A stretch of 64,000 nucleotides of DNA, from contig NC_088324.1 of the NCBI RefSeq assembly GCF_910592395.1, forward strand, positions 14,906,953 through 14,970,952. The letters run 5' to 3'. The notes beneath the pieces are model-generated. The model worked only from the letters and a program-made list of their open reading frames with translations. It made no database searches and was not told where the DNA came from. Shown piece after piece: positions 50,288-61,400 of the stretch (positions are counted from its first letter, which is position 1; every line of letters begins with the position of its first letter). The stretch is from Lineus longissimus. Its lineage: Eukaryota > Nemertea > Pilidiophora > Heteronemertea > Lineidae. The translations under genes were made by a program, and so were the position numbers.

Positions 50288-50291
50288 GTTG
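50280..50291 (-). promoter_or_regulatory. TISU element overlapping the ATP13A1 start codon
   Basis: The minus strand reads CAACATGGCGGC across the ATP13A1 ATG, a perfect match to the TISU consensus SAASATGGCGGC. TISU elements are YY1-bound and direct scanning-free initiation on very short 5' UTRs in mammals. Confidence 0.7.
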
Positions 50292-50742
50292 CAAATCTCG
50301 AACTGTCTCCGCAGATTTTCGATATCTCACAAAATGTTCTACCAATCTTTAAATATTATCATCCTTGAACACGTGTTAGAGTAAAATGATTTGGATTTTC
50401 ATTTGAAATCTATGATCCCATCTGTCAATGTATGATCATTTTATTGTCGTTCTAAAGAAAATCGACTCGAACTCGAGTACAGGTCCGCCATCGATGACGA
50501 GTCATTTCTACAAAACTACTTCTTTTACCTTGATTCTAAAAACTTGTTTTAAAAGGTTATCTAAACTTTAAAGCCAACCACAAACACTCACTATCAAATT
50601 ATTGCGCTACATAAATACGATATATGGAGAAAAAATGTACAAATATTGAAATGTATGATCATTTTGAGAACTATGTTAGCTTGTTCACTCCGCCACCTGC
50701 GCGACCTCGTCACAATGGTGGCGATACGGACTGATTTTCAAC
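50288..50742. promoter_or_regulatory. Shared bidirectional promoter of ATP13A1 and CHCHD5
   Basis: 455 bp separate the divergent start codons, with no coding exon between. An upstream ATG at 50,714, out of frame with CHCHD5, lies in a similar AATGGTGGCG context. The TISU-like sites at both ends predict transcription starts within a few tens of bases of each ATG. Confidence 0.7.
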
Positions 50743-50750
50743 ATGGCGAC
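50739..50750 (+). promoter_or_regulatory. TISU-like element at the CHCHD5 start codon
   Basis: CAACATGGCGAC matches the TISU consensus SAASATGGCGGC at 11 of 12 positions and overlaps the proposed CHCHD5 ATG at 50743. Confidence 0.6.
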
Positions 50751-51626
50751 GACATTAAGGTGTTGGAGGGATTACATCACCCAATAGCGTCTTATTGTCT
50801 TTTTGCACCAATAAAATTCGAGTAAAATGGTTTCACCTGACTTGACCTATTTATTTTGTACACAAAACCACGTGGTCCAAAGTTGCTGATTTCTCCCGTT
50901 TCAAACAACAGATAATCACTTGCAATGCAAGAAACATTGTTTTCTTTTTAATTGATTTCTATAGAACAATGTCATGAGACTATGTTTCGGTCATTAGATA
51001 AAAAATCAGTGGTAGCACTTTCTAACAAAATGATACCCAAAATAGCTCCGACTTCACTGTACTGTAGTGTAGACTGACTGTAGTGCATCACACACTGAAT
51101 TGTAGTGTGTACTTCTCAACTCATTCAGGTACAGCTCTGGGTGAGTTTATTTCTTGCCATCTTGCTAACTTATTCAACCTCTTCTCCAGGGATGTGACTA
51201 TGCAACTTGTAGCCAAGTATTGTGGGAATGAGCTGATGAAGTACTCGGAGTGTGTCGAAAAACATCCCCACTCCTGGCCAAGCACTTGTGACATGCTCCG
51301 ATTAGCCGTAGCAAAATGTTCAGATCAGAAGTAAGTATCTTCTGTTTTTTCTTCTGCAGTTTACTTACAATTAAGTCAGTTTCAGTCATCGAACCAATGA
51401 CTTATTGTGGCCTTTGTTTCTTTCCAGTCATACTATTAAGCGAGTGAAGGTGGAATGCGTGAAGGAGTTTGACAAGTATAACAGCTGTATCCGAGGGAAT
51501 CCGACATCTGTTGAGAGGTGTATCCCCTTGCTGGATCATTTCTCTAGCTGTGCTGAGAGAGTACTTGGCAACGAAGGTAATCATAAGGTGGTTGGAAGCT
51601 GTCTGAAGACAGAGATGGACTTTTAG
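50743..51626 (+). CDS. CHCHD5: CHCHD5, twin CX9C mitochondrial intermembrane-space protein
   Basis: CHCH-domain proteins are imported into the mitochondrial intermembrane space by Mia40-dependent oxidative folding; the specific role of CHCHD5 is little known. Three exons join in phase: 50743-50759 (17 bp coding, MATTLR), 51190-51330 and 51428-51626, giving 118 residues (human 110). Four CX9C motifs form two CHCH hairpins: CGNELMKYSEC, CDMLRLAVAKC, CVKEFDKYNSC and CIPLLDHFSSC. An ATG also exists in exon 2 (MQLVAKYCG). I chose the upstream start because GT-AG sites and phase join it cleanly and the ATG sits in a TISU-like context. It is head-to-head with ATP13A1. Confidence 0.93.
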
Positions 51627-52953
51627 CCAGAACTGCTGTTGGGGCAGTATTGAAAACAACGAAGGTTGGGATCCTCTATGGTATCATTCCTATACACGTG
51701 TCATTTGTACTTCTTCGACTGGATGCTTGAAGGCTTATTTCAACCTTGTCATCATCAAATCTATACGACTGGTGTAAGATGATTACCTGATGTGTATAAC
51801 CTTTCAGTCTTTACTTTCAGAGAAACAAAAAACTGATAAAACATGAAAGGAAAAAGTGTCGTATCGAATGGATCAAAGCAAGGGATGGAACAAATCGAAA
51901 GCCTTGAGCAAAATGAAGTCTGAATGAAATCCAGTATCTCAGGCCTCGATTTGAAAGGACGTGGGCAGTAAAATCCATGTGTGAATGATGTCAGTAAAAT
52001 CACCAGGAATGGAGTTTAGTCATACATGTTGTCAGCGTTTCTGTCCCTTTGTACAAAACTTGCTGAAGTAATCAAGGACAGCAAGAAAGTGACGATTGAT
52101 TGCGACTTTTATCCCTTTTGATGACAAGGATGATCTCCCTGCTAATTAGGGACAGTCATGACATCAAATGGATAAAGCTTGTCACCATGACAACCCCGGT
52201 TATTAGGTGACAACTTGGCTTGTAAGATGTGCGCACTTCAAAGGGGCTTATCTTACCTCTAAAAGCTGGTCTGGGCCAGAGTGCAAGATAATAATGTCAC
52301 CGGATGTCATGTCATTTGTAGGACGGGTTTACCAATAGCACTGTAAGTTTTGTTAACAAGTTTGTGCTGATAAATGAAGTGGAGACCTCTGGTAGAACCT
52401 CAAGTGATCAATGGACACACAGGTCTGTTTGTCTGCTGTTCAGTGGCTGCTTGACAAGACGGCATTGTCACCAAGCCATGAATGAAGTGGAGACCTCTGG
52501 TAGAACCAACAGACATAGTGGACCATAACAAGTCAAGACATTTGAAGGGTTTGTAAGTTGGTATTGATCCATCTCCTAAAACCATTATACTGCAGCTTCC
52601 TTCTCATATCTCATGATCAGACAGTCACAGTTATAATCATGACAATTTTCTTGAGATAATAACTTTAAAACAAATGTAATTTTGAAAACAGTAAATATTT
52701 ATTTAATAAAAGAACAATTACAGAACCAAACAGAGTTCTTTGACCTCTTTCCTGGCCAATATGTTCACAGCGACTCAAAGTCATTAAAATTACTAACAGC
52801 CAAGGTACAAACATTATCATAAGAGTAAAATCAATTGGTTCAGTGAACATTTCATTTGTGAAATATCAAGAAACCTGAAGGAACAGATTTATTGCACTGG
52901 TCCACATGACAAAGGATACTTGATGCATGGAATAAAACTTGTCCTTTGTATGA
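51627..52953. other. Tail-to-tail intergenic region of CHCHD5 and ODR4
   Basis: No gene. A 26-bp phrase beginning AATGAAGTGGAGACCTCTGG occurs twice, near 52,373 and 52,483, about 110 bp apart. TTTATT near 52,697 (AATAAA on the minus strand) is a likely ODR4 polyadenylation signal. Confidence 0.6.
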
Positions 52954-55900
52954 CTACTCCTGTAGGTACATGTATGAGAATGCTGCAGCCAGTGCGCTAA
53001 CTGCTCCTGTAACAACAGCTCCTGTAACAGAACGAACAGATGAGATGGATATGATGAGTGAAGAAGGACTGAAAATGAGAACTGCCTCTTCACAAGATTG
53101 TGATCAATAACCACATGTGGATTGAGAGCCAATCTGGCCTTGTCTCTTTCCCTTAATACTAATCAAGTTTACTTCTGGTTGTCTCTGTACTTAGAATGAG
53201 GAAATCAGGAACACAAAATCCTATTAAATCTGACTGCCGACCCCTACCAATCATTGCTCCCCCAGGTAATCCAGACGTCTTTTGGACAGAGACAGTTGTA
53301 GCACCTTCTTCTTCGGCAGCATTCATCTCTTCCTCACCTGGAGCAAAACGTCATAGAATTGCATTAAATCTGGTAACAAATCATCTACCCCACGATAACT
53401 AATTCATTAAAAGCTTTCAAATGAATGGTCATGTCAGTAAGTTTTGACAATCAAACTCTTTGAGACAACTTTCCGGTTTTCTGCAACTGGCCATTGAAAT
53501 CTTCCACCATCAGGGGTCCAAGTTCAATGCCAGCGGAACACAAAGGCACAAGGGCAAACACACAGTAAACCCCTCTACTGCTCCTGTTGAGCATGAGCCC
53601 TGCACCATTCCTCAAGTTACTAAATGAACTATTAGCTACTGGAAATACCGGTGACTTAAACACTGGAAATACTCACTTGGAATATTTTCTCTGTCTAAAA
53701 TCATATCTTTTTCTTCTAACGTAATGCCAAGAACCTCTTGGAATCTATCGAGGACATCGGACACTTCCTCATCCCCAAACATATAATCACAAAGTGTTAT
53801 TTTCTTTTCGGGAAGTTTGGCAAAGACTCGGCGAGGCGTCTGGAGTCTGCTGCCATCATTCGGCCCTGAAAATGAAGTAGCAGGCAGTACAGTTTTATGG
53901 CTGTTGTTCTCGCTGCCATGCCAATTTAGCGGCTTTATTTGTCTGTCCCAAAGTCTCCTCAAGGAGACACGGTGACGGGATACCTAGGACGGACTAGCAA
54001 CGCCAATAAGTCAGCATGCTATCTGCTGGTTACTTGAAAGTTGAACAAGTTTATGACGTCCAAGTACCACAGTTTACAGGTGATGAAAAGAAACTTCATT
54101 GTGGTAAAAGAACTGGTTTAAACTGAAGCCTTGATGATAAGGTAGACACCAATGCTGGAGACCTGCCAGTCCCCAGATAAGTCATAGTCACATCAATGAT
54201 AACCTATCCTAAAAAAATTTCAAGACTTTTTCTTACCATCTCCAGACGCTTGTTGATCTTCACACATGAGGGAACACCGGGCTTGTAAACTCCGGAAAAC
54301 ATCACACTTCAAAGCCTGAAAAAGATCAAATCAAGAGATAAAGAAGTCAAATACCAAAATTGCCAGACACAGCCAGGATCCAACACGGAGATATCACAAA
54401 CACAACAGATCAAATTCGCAATGATGACTGACCAAAGAACAACACATTACCTGAAGACCCTCTTTAACTGTCGCTTTCCCATGAATGAATGCCTCTCCCT
54501 GGATGGTGCCACGGATGGTGATATTTGTGCCAATCTCAACTGCCTTTCCCTCCTCATCCTCCTCTGATTCACAATCCCCCACCTACAACACATTGGAAAA
54601 CCTAAGATAAGACACACACAGCCATTAATGCAAGTATAGTCCTCATCTCAGATCCAAACAGAAACATATACACCATGTTTGGGTACAATGCTGCAATACT
54701 GCACATAGGAGATGCTCAGTTACTTCCTTCGTCCAAAAAAATGGCAATCGATCCCTCGCCTCAGATGTCCCATACTCACAGGCGTTAGAAACAGTTCCAC
54801 AGCAAACTTCTGCTGCATGTCCTGACTGTATCCTTTCCCTGATCGTGTCTTTTTAGGCCCTTCCTGGCTGACCTGTAACACCTCACTATCATCACGGATA
54901 TTACCAGTTATTGTCCCCAGACTGCTCCATACCAGCTTCCGTATACTCTTCAGGCTAGTCTGCAAGACGAAATTCAGGATCATCAATTTAGGAAGTGCAT
55001 AACATTATTAGTTACCATGACTGCCACTGGGTTCTTCAGATGTTCACTGGTGGGTCACCATCATCTGAACGAGATTTCTGGGTGTTCACATGGCTTGTCT
55101 GCCAAACTGACCCTACACCGAGACGTACTAGACCCTCAGAATCAGTGAACAAAAGGTGAAATCAGAATCAATGGAGATATATTTGGTACTTTGCCAAAAA
55201 GGATTCTTATGAAAGATAAACTTTACCTGTAGCTTTTTACTCATGTCTGCTTCTTGCTTTGGTATATAGATAGGGTAGTCAAGAGCCAGTTTTGTCCGCA
55301 ATATGGACCACTTATCAACTGCTGTCTGGAACTTCCATTCTGCTGGACGAAGAACACTCTGAAATGGCCAAATTCATTTCTATCAGTGAGTGGTGTTGAC
55401 CATTCTCATAAGTGAAATGATTCAGTCTCAAATAGTTGGGCCTATCCCTGTAATGCAAATACAACATTTCATTGACTGCCAAAAAGGAATGTTGACTTTT
55501 CACTACATACCTGGTTATCACCAACATCAATGGATTTACAAGTTAATCTGCCATAAAGTTAAGACAATAGTAGAAATAGTCTTTATCATTTTCATATTAA
55601 ATTAATCATAGAATTAAAATTAACCATGCTCAGCGCCAAACTGTGCAGCAACTAGAACAGAGACTGACTTCTCTGGTTTACACGGAAGAACCCAATCCCC
55701 TTCTCCTCAATAAAGCTTTAGCTATTTCAATTTCAATATTCTATTCCTAAAGCAAAAGGATACTTTCTAGAAAGTGTACAGATCTGTAGAAGTATTCGGT
55801 CTGTGATGGCCTCATCTGGCTTTGGGGTCAGTTGACTTTTGGATAATGTTTTATGTACAGCAAACACAAGCTGAAACAGAAGGAAAAGGAATTAATTCTG

Positions 55901-57007
55901 TGGCAAACATTCAACTCGATATGAGAAGTGACACTCAGTGGGGAACTGATGACTCTAATTGGAGCTACCTGGTGTCATAATTGCTGCAAATAGTTGCAAG
56001 TAATATAAACATAAGCAACTCTCATCTTTCTTGCTACCATTAAGCTCAACACTTCGAGCTTCAGGAACAGCTTTACTACCAAGGCAATACAGTCTTAATA
56101 CCTGTCTTAATTTAGAGGTACATTTCTCCAGTTCTTTAGTATTAGCAGCAGCGTATAAACCAATGACGTCCAAACCACCAGGCATCATTCGAACAACCTG
56201 GAAATGAAGTTAAGGGAGTCAACTAACATTTTAAAAGAGTGTACAGTGCACCATGGCATTTACAGATATCTGGAAAGGACAATATGATGCCACACTTGAT
56301 TACAAAAGGAAACCTATCAGTATCTTACATAAAAGAGTTAGGACAACTCAGCAGTCAAAGAATTTCATGACCAGGCCAGCTTCATCATTTGTGAAACATT
56401 TTTCTGGTCCTGAAAGTATTATTGTTACCTGTTTGGCATGATAAGTAACCCATGATTCACTGATACTATCAAGTGTGGCAGATTTCCTTGAAGCCTTCGA
56501 CCGTGTTTTCACACCGTCTGATTCATTATCTTCTTCCTCCTCTGGTTCATTCTCAATGGGGGTCGCCACCATTAAAACGACGTAGTCTCTCTGGGGGGTT
56601 AACTGCAATGGGCAATATTTTATCATAACACCCGATGTCTTTGCTTCATAAAATCAAAGGAGAAGACCGGCCGTGAGTTACTTTATCATCCTGCCAGTAC
56701 TGTTGACATAGCCAGATGTAAAATAAGATGCGATATCAAGAAGGCACGCTATCATTCATTCATTGATCATTTACCAACTCATTGTAACACGCATTGCCTG
56801 CTATACAGTGTTTACAATGTATTTACAATGTGTTTTTGTGGGACACCCTGTACACCAATGTATTACTGTACATTTTACACAGAGAAAACAAGGCACAATA
56901 TGTTTTCTCACCTGCCCAATAAGAAGGCCAGTTTGAGCATTCTTTTCATTATAAATGTCATTAATGAAAGCTTGGTTACTTTCTTCACATATTATAGTTC
57001 TCCCCAT
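52954..57007 (-). CDS. ODR4: ODR4, ODR-4 GPCR-trafficking factor homolog (C1orf27)
   Basis: ODR-4 is an ER tail-anchored factor. In nematodes it helps odorant GPCRs reach cilia, and in mammals it pairs with UFSP2 in ufmylation. Twelve exons join in phase to 459 residues (human about 454): 57007-56912, 56602-56429, 56197-56102, 55870-55764, 55547-55511, 55358-55227, 54959-54780, 54582-54451, 54315-54237, 53865-53677, 53337-53248, 53021-52954. Markers: MGRTIICEE start, GLLIGQ, QRDYVVLMVATP, MMPGGLDVIGLYA, RPAEWKFQ, FAVELFLTP, TPRRVFAKLPEKKITLCDYM and a C-terminal hydrophobic anchor (GAVVTGAVSALAAAFSYMY). Exon 5 is a 37-bp microexon (KLTCKSIDVGDNQ), without which the phase breaks. An acidic insert in exon 2 (EPEEEEDNESD) is not in the human protein as I recall it. 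Confidence 0.95.
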
Positions 57008-58491
57008 GCTAATCTATTTTCGTTTTCAACTTTTCCAAAGTGATAAAATCAGAAAAGTATAAGGAAAATAAAGCACTGTCTGCTCGAGCCTCGTTTTGAG
57101 AATTTTCCATTCTCCAAGCGTCGTCAATGGTGATCATTGTCACCAAGTCATACTCGACTTACTGTCTCTGCCAGACAATTTCAGCAGGTGCAAGTCAATT
57201 TGACATTTGGCCCGGCGCCCGGGAAATTTGGAATTCCCGCTATGATAAACCACGTGACTTTTCAGTAGCAGACACTCGAAACAAACATAACAATTGCCAT
57301 CTATTCAATGGTGAAAATACGTGTAGTCACTGGAAACGCCCGATTTCCCTGATTCTGCAGGGTGTTAAATCGGGGAGTTTATTTTTTAAAATAAATCATA
57401 TGCAACTGGCACTGGACGGCATTTTAACACGGGGCCGACGCACATCCTAAGTTCAGTGTACACATACGTCGGCAACAACAGTAAAATGCGTAGTTTCTTG
57501 TTAGCTGCCTATTAAGTAGCGTTTTAGGTTTTAGAAATCCAAAAAACATGTTTTTACCAAAACAACTGCTAAATCAACACTGGCATACTGTGAGAACCAA
57601 GAAATCAATGATTTTTTAGAAACTACGGGTTGGCCGCGCATGATTACAAAAATCTCCCTAATGAGACCTGAAGTAGGTCAAAGAATTCCTGCATGACGTC
57701 ATTTTGATCACCTGACTGCAATGTTAAAAATAGCAGCAAAGATGGCTGATGGGTTCTTCACCTTCAGTCGATTCAGGTTTTTTTCTTTTAAATCGTTATT
57801 TTTCTCTGCTTTATATTTGACCGATTTGTTGTTCAATAATAACAAATGGAAGCTATCGAACTAAAGAACAACCCTGCAGTAGAAAATATCCATTTTCCGC
57901 ACACATTGCGTCTCCTGCAGTGTTTTTATTAGAGCTGTCAGATGGCATAAAATTGCATTTCATTTATACAACGTCAACAACAACATGAACAATGCACTGC
58001 ATGCATGCATGCAGGCAACATAACATCATCATACCATGTAGGCCTGTGTAATCATAGAAAATGCATTATCATTATGCATCAGCCTGCAGTTGAATGTAAG
58101 AGCAGGGTGCTTTATCATGTAATCATTTGCATTTGGCGTCGTCAATCACAAAAGAAACACAACACAGCCGCCCTGCATGGTGAATGGCCCAGATAGATGG
58201 AGGCAGTAGTAACAGAGGATGATGCCCAGCCAATGACAGGTCTCTTGATTACCTTGAAAAGTCTTTACTCGTCATCTACAGACACAGCAACAGCCAACGT
58301 CTCATCATCAACATCGACTGTTATGTCAGTTACCTCGACGTCCTCATCGTGTGACCTGTCCTAGTAATCATCTTGTGCCCTTGTTGCCATTACAGATTGA
58401 GTTGAGTTCATTTGTTGACTTTCATTTGACAGGATCTAGAGATAGAAGTGAAGTTCCTGTAGCTAAAGCAGAGTCATCCACATCTGGCATC
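57008..58491. promoter_or_regulatory. Divergent ODR4/LRSAM1 promoter region and LRSAM1 leader
   Basis: About 1.5 kb lies between the divergent start codons. A full CRE palindrome TGACGTCA lies at 57694-57701, about 45 bp before a possible LRSAM1 leader exon containing GCAAAGATGGCTGATGGG. A second leader exon probably starts at 58,434 after a TTTCATTTGACAG acceptor and runs into the LRSAM1 ATG. A CACGTG E-box is at about 57,252. No other gene is visible. Confidence 0.5.
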
Positions 58492-61400
58492 ATGCCCCTG
58501 TTGAAGAAAAAGCAGAGTGCACAAGCCAAGAAGAAGCAAGAGCATCAACTTTACTTAGTAAGCAGCATTTAAATTTTTCCCTACATCTGAAGAGTTTGGA
58601 TATTATCATAGTTTATTTGAGATACATTAAAAACTTGCAGGATTATTTTAAGGAGTGCATGCGCATGTTGTCCTTAAACATTGATAATGTTATATAAACT
58701 ATTTGAAAACATGAGTTAGCAGTTCGAATGTATTTTTCAGGCTCGAGAAGCTCCAGACTCAAACTTTGATTTGTCAGGATGTGAAATAAGTGATGTAAGT
58801 ACATGAAGTTCAGTTCTAATCTGGTTCAGTTCTAAAGCCTGTGAAAAACTTGGTAAAATGATCTGTTAAGTCACAATTAATGAAAGTGAGGTGGCAGATT
58901 GCACCACTGAAGAGATGTGAACTGCATCCCATGAGTTTCTGGTACTGAATGGTTCTGATCCAATTACATTGAAATCATGAATAATTGAGTGAAGTTGTTT
59001 TTATTGACTGCCACAGCATAGGCCCAAATGAGGGCCATGATGCCTTGAGGATGTTTGTGGTGATGCATTTGAATTGATTCATGGACTCACTTTCTGTTGG
59101 TAGGTTCCTTCGGGAGTATTCTCACTATGCAGAGTATTACAAAAGGAAGTGTTGCTGTTAAACAACAACTGGCTGACATCCCTGAAAGGGGGAGGAAACT
59201 TGAAAGATCTCGCATTTATAAGGGTAAGTTGTTGTAATGTCAGTTATATCAAAAACAGATGATTAACGCCTTTAGCGCCGAACCACGTAGATCCAGTAGA
59301 TCTGGTTATCGGAGTCTCATGGACTTCATGAAAGAACTACGCCATCGCCATCTTCAGGGCAAGGTAGGAACTGAAAGAACTACGCCCTCGCCATCTTCAG
59401 GGCAAGGGAGGAACTGAAAGTACCGTGAAAATATCGATTGGTCTTTTCAGTTCCTACCTTGCCCTGAAGATGGCGATGGCGTAGTTCTTTCGTGAAAAAG
59501 TTCTGCACTACGCCATCGCCATCTTCAGGGCAAGGTAGGAACTGAAAAGACCAAACGGTATTTTCACGGTACTTTCAGTTCCTGTCTTGCCCTGAAGATG
59601 GCAATGGCGTAGTTCTTCCATGAAATCCATGAGACAAATAGTTTTGTTTTTTCTAGATTCTGGATCTCCATGACAACGAGTTTGTGACTCTTCCCGATGA
59701 TATCGGCCAACTTGTCCATCTCCAGGTCCTTAATGTGGAGGGCAACAAGTTGAAGCAGTTGCCAAGTAATATCGGTCATTTGACTTCTCTTCAGACAATC
59801 AATGTCAGAAGTAAGTGTGTTCAATTTCATCTTAGAGAATGCAACAAATTTCCAAGCTTTTTGAGTGGATACATTTTGGATATTACATGATTCCAGTTAT
59901 ACCTATACCTATGAGTCTCTGCTATGTCTATCGTTCGGCTACTTTGCAGTCAACAGTCTTTGAGGCAGGAAAACTGGTAGAATTTTGTATTTGGATCAAT
60001 TGGATTATTGTTATATCATCACCTCATTATGAATCACCTTCACAGCCAGTGATGATGTTACTGAATGATTGGTTCCCTAATCTATTTTCAGGGAATAAAA
60101 TAAAGGAGCTACCTTCGTCAATGAGCAGCCTTGCGAGTCTAAGGACTCTAGAAATCTCTGATAACCTCATTGCAAAACTCCCCCGTAATCTGTGTGAAGT
60201 GAAAACACTGGAGAACCTGGCTCTGTCATATGATTCCATGATTTATCCAAGTAGAGGTAGGTTCAATGGCTTGAGGTCAGATTTTGAAGAAGTTGATTGA
60301 CAATACATTGAAATCTGTGATGTCTGGGCCTGTTTTTGTAAGCAATGCCTGTTAGATAGTCTAACCATTTCTCTCTCTTTCAGATGTCTGCAAACAAGGC
60401 ACCGAAGCGATCATGCGATTCTTATGCGTTGAATCGGGCGTCGCCTACACTCCACCGTCAAAAGTTTTACTCAACGTGTTAGATGTTCCAACTGTGATGA
60501 AAACTAGTATTAGCAACCACTCGTTACGAGCAATAGAGAAGGAAAATAACGTCTTACAGGAGTCTCTCATGCTCCACGAACAGAAACAGGTGAGCTCGTC
60601 CTTTGTTTCTCTCGGTTGTATCAAGGTCTAATCTAATTTTGCGTATTCCTTTAATTGTTTGCTTTCATCGGAGAAAAAACAAACCTCAGGTTGCTGTTCA
60701 TAGGATTTACATTGTCACTAGTCACAGTTCTTGTGTCATGTGTCATTTTTCATGAGTGTGTTGGTGTTTGACTCAGCCTTTGAAAAGTGACGTGTGACAA
60801 GTGTCAACATGAACCCTATGTAAACGGAGGCTAACTTTTGATTTTCAGGCCAAAAAGAAGAAAGATATGATAGCGTTGGAAAAACAGATGGAAGAAGATC
60901 AAAGACAACAAGCTGAGTTAGCTGCCATGTCTTCCCAGAAGAAAATGCAATTGGTCAACGATATTGCTACGGTAGGTTTTTGTTTGAGAGTAAAGCATTT
61001 TAAAGATAGGTATTGTATGATTCATAGTGTCAATGAAACATGCCCTTTTTATCCCTTAACGCAATTGGAGATTTTCTTTTAAAAATCTAAGCCAGTGTAC
61101 TGTCATTTGTTCAAAATTCGATGTCTTTCGTTGTAGCTCCAGGACCAGTTAGATAATGAGATTAACATATTGCATCAAAGGAAGGATGCTGAGAGGAAAG
61201 TGATGGTCGCTAATTTGTCAGATGGTGAGTACATCACAGACAATACTTTGCTCATCATAAACTTGTTGTGTGCTCTTTGCTTGTCTAAGCCTGTTTTCTG
61301 TAAAATGAATGATACATCTTGAATCCAGTGGCACCACCTTCTGGTTTCCACATCTGACAAAAGATGTCACCATTTATTATTTCTTTTCCGCAGTTGAAAA

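Noticed and set aside
51198..51389. Minus-strand frames opposite CHCHD5
   Set aside because: Shadows of the twin CX9C coding strand.
55390..55441. Alternative ODR4 exon reading DRPNYLRLNHFTYENG
   Set aside because: The donor (GTCAAC) is poor and the peptide does not fit the family. The 37-bp exon at 55511-55547 fits phase, splice sites and homology.
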